Assembly: GCA_022497155.1 (NCBI GenBank)
Contig: MU385747.1
Coordinates: 186,001-250,000 of the forward strand
DNA: 64,000 nucleotides
Reading direction: 5' to 3'
From: Whalleya microplaca
Taxonomy: Eukaryota; Ascomycota; Sordariomycetes; Xylariales; Xylariaceae
A program made the translations under genes and the position numbers. The notes under the pieces were generated by a model, which searched no databases, had not been told where the DNA came from, and saw only the letters and a program-made list of their open reading frames with translations. Every line of letters begins with the position of its first letter. The stretch's first letter is position 1. This document shows, piece after piece, positions 59,160-64,000 of this stretch.

Positions 59160-62100
59160 ATGCTCGTAAGCAGTCGTACAACTTCCCTCAACTCGATAAC
59201 TTCAAGCGATACGATCATGTCTTCCTTATCCTTGGCTTCCGGGCCCAATGCAGACTCAAAGCACCAAACCTATGACTTTGCTACTATATACGAGCTACTC
59301 GAAGAGGTGAAGACCTTAGAGGCCCGCTCGCTCCAGACACGATCATATCAAACAATTCGCGTGCTCACACCATTACTGAGTTTTGTTGAGCATTACTCCA
59401 CAGTCATTAATACCATGGTCCAGTACAGTGCCAACCCAGCCTGTATAGTATGGGGCACACTGAAAATGATTTTCAGGGTTTGTGAGCCTAGTAATCGAAA
59501 GTGATGTACAAGTGGATATAGACTTATCAATATCTAGATGGCTAGCACTGTCGGCCTCTGGTGGACTAAGTTGCTTGAAACTCTAAGTCAACTTGGCAAC
59601 CAGTTAATGATCTTTCATCGATACGAACAGCTCTTTGAAAACTCTGAAATCTTCCGAGACGCTCTAGCCGCTAGTTACATTGATATTATTACTTTCTTGC
59701 GCACAGTGCAAGATGCCTTCCAAAAGAAAAGTGAGAATTCATTAATCGCAAAATATGTCATGTCATAACATTAACGATTTATAGATAATCTTTTTACTAT
59801 ACTGCATAGAGCATGGAGTGGATTTGAAGGCGACTTTGGTGAAATATCATCAAAAATCAACATTCGATTTGGGATGCTCGATTCTTTGGCAGCATTTCTA
59901 CACAGAAAACAGTGCCAGGAAGACCTCAGTAGGGAACGCCAGTTTCGGGACCAAACCTCCCAAGCCCTACACAAAATTGCAACATCATCAATGCATCAAA
60001 GTTGCGAATTAATTAGAAGCCAAGGTAAAGCCTTTATCCATTTTGGTCCTGAAAAGGTGAACCTGAGCCTATTTTAACAAGCATGTAGGAATTTACGAGA
60101 AGCTCATTTCATGGATACGACCAATTGATGCCACCAAATTTTATTTCAGATACCTTAGTAAACGGACCGAAGGAACCTGCGAGTGGCTATTTGAACATGA
60201 TTTCTTTGATAAATGGTGGAATCATCAGACCCAGACAGGGCGTGGCACCATTCATTGCGTACATGGTAGCCCAGGTGTTGGAAAGTCCGTCCTTTGTGCA
60301 ACATGCATTGAGCACGTAACTACAATATGTCGTACTAGCGAGGAAGAAGGAATTGTGATATACTACTTCTTCGATCATGCTGAACAAGACAGTTGCTCTC
60401 TATTGGGACTCTACAGGACATTATTAGCCCAACTCTCGAATCTATTACCGCAATCTATACCAGCTAGCGAATCCGCAATGAACTCAGCTCTCAAACATGG
60501 CCGGAACTATATGTCATGGTCTGATAATCCCGAAACTTTGATCGAACGGGCTTTTGATGCATCAAGTTACAAGATATGCATCATAGTGGACGGGCTTGAT
60601 GAATGCCAGGATATTGAGCCAGGGGTCTTAAGATTCCTAGAGATACTCCAGTCCAAAAGCAATTGCCACACCCTTTTCTTTAGCAGGTTTGAGCCGCGTA
60701 TTCAAAAGGTGCTAGGAGACATTCCGTGGATGAAACTCTCATCCGATCTAACACAGCCAGACATCGATATCTATCTCTCGAACGCAATTGATACGTTACA
60801 ACTTCAGGATTCATGTGTACGGGACGAAGCTCTTAGAGGAATGCGTCAAGGAGCCCAGGGAATGTTTCTTTGGGCTACATTAATGGTTCGTGAATTAGAA
60901 GATTCCGTATGCCCGGCAGAATGCATTGAAGTGCTGAGACGCCAACCAACGGAGCTTAATAATCTCTACGACACAATCACTGAACGAACGGCTGGAAAAT
61001 CACCACGGTGGAAATGCTTACGACACAGATTATGGGCTCTCTTGTGTTGTAGCCCGCGACCACTTTTATGGGCAGAGCTTCAATGGAGTCTAACAACAGC
61101 CGACAAAGATTGTGAGATGGTGGCATTAGAGCACATCAAACAAACGCCTTACAAAAAAGCAGTTCTCAAAGCTTGTCCGCCTTTCATCGAATATCAGCCG
61201 GAGAATGACACATTCCGTTTGGCCCATCTATCTATGTACCAATATCTTACATCACATAAGAGCTCTGCACTTCATGGGAGTTATCACGTTGACCTAAGCG
61301 TGGAACATTCCAGCCTGGCAGGTCTATGTCTCAGCTGTCTTAACACCCCAGAATTAAGTCAAGCACTTGACATAGACAAAACACTGTATCCATTTGGGGA
61401 CTACGCAACAGCTTACTGGTGTCATCATTTGCTCAACTCAGACCCTGCTCCAGAGCTTGAGACAAAAGTCCTGCGTTTCCTCTCTTCCGCGAATCGGCGA
61501 CGCTTATGGTTAGCAAGATGGCTCATTTTAGATCAAGGCATGCTCTCTCTCCAGTCAATGCTTAAGTCTATCAGGTCAGTCCTTGAATGGACAAATAGTC
61601 TGGAAAACACGCATAAATGCTATTTTGATGAGTTGGAAGACGTGTTAGAGATTCTAATGACACTAGATTCCCGTCAACCTCAAAACTGCCACTCTGGGAA
61701 CGAGAAAAGGATCAGCAATTTTGAAAGAAATATGGTCTTAAGGGATTTGTCAAGGGAGTACAGTATCGCTGGTCGTCTCGAATCAGGCATGAGGCATTTC
61801 AAGGCCGCGCTGACGAAAGTAGCAAAAGAGTCTTGTGAACAGCCCAGAGACACAGCCTGGTTGTTGAATGGCCTCGGACTCATATATGACCAGCAGGGAA
61901 ATACCGAGCTTGCCATCAAGACACAGCTTGAGGCTTTGGAAGCTCAAAGAACCAGTACTACTGATAGCGAGGTCGATAAATCTCTGATTATAAATGAGCT
62001 TGGGCGTCTTTATAGGCACCTTGGAGATTTTCAGAAAGCGGAGAAAATGCATCTTTTAGCATTGAAGGCTCTCAGATCCCTCTTCAGTGATAGAGACCCC

Positions 62101-62562
62101 CAGATCATCTGGACTCTGAACACATTAGCGAGGTGCTATCGCAAGCAAGGCCGCCTCGAAGATGCCATCAAGCTCCATAGCCAGTCACGGGCCAGCCAAA
62201 GTCGCTTATTAGGTGCTGAACACCCTCACACATTGTGGACGTCGAGCGACATAGCCAAGTGCCACCGCGACCTGGGTGAGCTTGACAAGGCATGTACCAT
62301 ACAGAAAGAAGTTACGATCATCCGTCAAAAAGTACTGGGACCACTACACAACGACACTCTTTGGTCTATGAATGATTTGGGCCTGATGTATGAACTGGCA
62401 GGGCAACTTGATGAGGCATTGGAAATCCACCAGAAGGCATTTGAAGGCCAGAAAACGTCGCTGGGATTTGAACACACTTCTACATCGTGGTCTCAGCGCA
62501 CTATAAAGAGACTTAGGTGTAATGATTTTCATTCCATGGCCGAAGGTGATAAAAAGGAGTAG
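59160..62562 (+). CDS. STAND/NLR-like protein: DUF7708-type N-terminus, NACHT, TPR repeats
   Basis: Four exons: 59160-59477, 59538-59730, 59785-60024 and 60089-62562 (1074 residues), with introns of 60, 54 and 64 nt. The N-terminal about 250 residues resemble the DUF7708-type domain found before NACHT in fungi (SFVEHYSTVINTMVQ, then RYEQLFENSEIFRDALAASY). The NACHT NTPase has Walker A GSPGVGKS (about 314-321) and Walker B CIIVDGLDECQD (about 413-424). From about residue 800, kinesin-light-chain-like TPRs follow: TAWLLNGLGLIYDQQGN, IINELGRLYRHLGDFQKAEKM, TLNTLARCYRKQGRLEDAIKL and TLWSMNDLGLMYELAGQLDEAL. STAND proteins of this layout are candidate sensors in fungal programmed cell death or allorecognition. 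Alternative starts are the TTG at 59148 or ATG at 59217. Confidence 0.88.
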
Positions 62563-63642
62563 GTAGTGTGAATTCATTAGATTTTCTTATATCCCATAAA
62601 TATGGGTTTTTGTGTGGTATTTATTTCCACACTCATTAAAGCTTCACAAACATTGTTTGCGACAAAAGCAATACCACTAATTCCGGGTCAGATACTAGCG
62701 CCTATATAATCTGTGATATTATTCTTAACAGGTACCCAAATGAATATTCTTCGACTTGGTCACATTGAGGCCCTTAAGTCGACGGAGTACAAGTTAACCT
62801 GGAATTTCATATTATAAAAGCTCTAGAAAGTAGACCTACCTGCACTGAGGTATTGTAGACTTATAATGAGACAAGGGGACACGTCACACGGGGCTTTAGA
62901 CTGCGTGTGAAGCAGAGTGGCTGATAAGTCTGTATTCCTCTAGAACAAAGCTATATGCTCTCTCTCCCTCTCTCTGTGTGTGTGTAAGACGATGAGCTAT
63001 GTTCGTTGCTGCTGTTGCTGTTAAGGCTGAGGCGAGGTGTGAGGCTGTGCTGGTACCAGATATATAGGGTGTGTAGGGGTGCTTAGTCAGCTATTCTGAT
63101 ACGACAAGACTCCTCCACGAGTTTCCATACAGATAATAATCACGATGTTCGAAGCATATAATAGAGTTTTCCCGTACGCTTGCTGATATTTTTCCTACAT
63201 AGTAAGGTCTGTTGCAAACTGCCAGTTAACCAATTCCTTCGGTCGAACTCATCCAAATCTGTATTACCTAGCGTATACAGTTACCGTACAGCTATATCGC
63301 TACTCATTGGTCTTATCCAATGCCACTTCTAATAGTGACCAATACTAGGAAAACTAACCTAAGTCATGAATAGAGACAGTAGCTTACGACAGCACTCTCT
63401 GGGGTGGAGTCCTTTATAATCCCTTTACAGAGCGCGTATCACTCCTCAGAAACCGGAGACCAAGAAAACGGATGTCATGTGAATTTGCACCTAGCAATTC
63501 ATCTATTAATTAGAAATTTTCCACACCTCAGTTGGCGTAACGAACATGATCATGAACAAGAGCGCTAAACCCGCTATACCCATACGCCAAGTAACAACTG
63601 AACCAATCCCAAGCATTTTCCCAACCCCCCACCCCCTTCTCC
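62563..63642. other. Intergenic region, 1.1 kb, with CT/GT microsatellite and dispersed repeat copy
   Basis: A CT-then-GT microsatellite at about 62957-62986 and the second copy of a dispersed repeat at about 62885-63100. These are 3' flanks of the NACHT gene and the P-type ATPase gene. Confidence 0.55.
62885..63100. repeat. Diverged dispersed repeat, copy 2
   Basis: Same orientation as the copy at 39300-39450; the shared core is GAGG(C/T)GAG(G/A)TGTGAGG(C/T)TGTGCTG followed by a shared CAGATAT. The microsatellite inside this copy is absent from copy 1. Confidence 0.45.
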
Positions 63643-64000
63643 CTACTCCCTTTCATCCTCCCGAATCGCCCTAATCCGGAACCCCAACCCCGGGATCCCA
63701 CACCTCAGCGCCAGCGAACTCAGCACGACGGAGATACTACTCAGCGCCATGGCCAAACTAGCCCACACAGGGTCCAGGCGCACATGCTGTCCACGGACCT
63801 CGATCGCGTACAGACACCCCGCGGCGACGGGGACCGCGACGACGTTATATACAAGCGCCCAGGCGAAATTGAGCTTGATGCGGCCGAACACTGCCTTACT
63901 CAGATCGAGCAGGGTGACGACGGACCCGAGCCCGCTGCCAACGAGCACGAACGCGGCGCTCGCGATCGCGACGTCGCTGCCGCCGCCGACGGCGACGCCG
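63643..64000 (-). CDS. Copper-transporting P1B-type ATPase, C-terminal fragment
   Basis: A frame open from the right window edge (first full codon at 63999) to a stop at 63643, 118 residues. It begins with GVAVGGGSDVAIASAAFVLV, the end of the P-domain hinge of P1B ATPases. Next are the penultimate membrane helix KLNFAWALVYNVVAVPVAAGCLYAI and the last helix with ASLAMALSSISVVLSSLALR, which carries the metal-coordinating MxxS-type motif. These are the last helices of Ccc2/ATP7-like copper pumps. The gene is cut by the window, so the metal-binding N-terminus, CPC motif and phosphorylation site are not seen. High GC content matches the core genes rather than its accessory neighbours. Confidence 0.85.
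   Translation of the reverse strand, partial: GVAVGGGSDVAIASAAFVLVGSGLGSVVTLLDLSKAVFGRIKLNFAWALVYNVVAVPVAAGCLYAIEVRGQHVRLDPVWASLAMALSSISVVLSSLALRCGIPGLGFRIRAIREDERE

Overview
The window is filamentous-ascomycete nuclear DNA (Pezizomycotina, probably Sordariomycetes). Coding regions are split by many 48-137 nt GT-AG introns with CTAAC/CTGAC-like branch sites. Recognisable fungal genes include a RAP1 telomere protein, a Swf1-type DHHC palmitoyltransferase, the ATP-synthase assembly factor FMC1, a HET-domain protein and a NACHT-TPR STAND protein. There is also an intron-containing tRNA-Gly. Exon structures were worked out by hand from splice signals, reading frame and protein motifs; they are predictions.

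Layout. (1) 1-9.2 kb: a gene running off the left edge, an AT-hook protein with an in-frame stop, a small protein built of repeated Cys/His modules, and an aminoglycoside-phosphotransferase-like protein. (2) 9.2-21.5 kb: mostly core genes. These are a secreted CVNH-like protein, FMC1 head-to-head with a mitochondrial EngB-type GTPase, SWF1, RAP1 and a 2EXR/F-box-like protein. (3) 22-33 kb: a HET protein, a few hypotheticals, a YPPQ-repeat protein, tRNA-Gly(TCC) and a secreted alpha/beta hydrolase. (4) 33-35.7 kb: gene-poor DNA with a long decayed inverted repeat. (5) 35.7-51 kb: a metabolic, cluster-like group of an SDR, a CYP504-like P450, a membrane dipeptidase divergent from a Dal5-type transporter, a very intron-dense homocitrate synthase paralogue and a 14-TM MFS transporter. 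No NRPS, PKS or terpene synthase is visible. (6) 51-62.6 kb: three STAND/NLR-like genes, namely kinase-ankyrin, lipase-pseudokinase and DUF7708-NACHT-TPR. (7) 63.6 kb to the edge: the C-terminus of a copper P-type ATPase.

Most notable observations. The Dal5-type transporter gene appears to contain a spliceosomal twin intron (stwintron): only two consecutive splicing steps restore the frame across the conserved GWQ-x-LFIIEG region. The homocitrate synthase paralogue needs 15 introns and exons as short as 8 nt, and has Asp where fungal homocitrate synthases normally have a substrate/lysine-binding His. Three accessory genes carry single-base frame breaks at short homopolymers, which may be real decay or assembly error.
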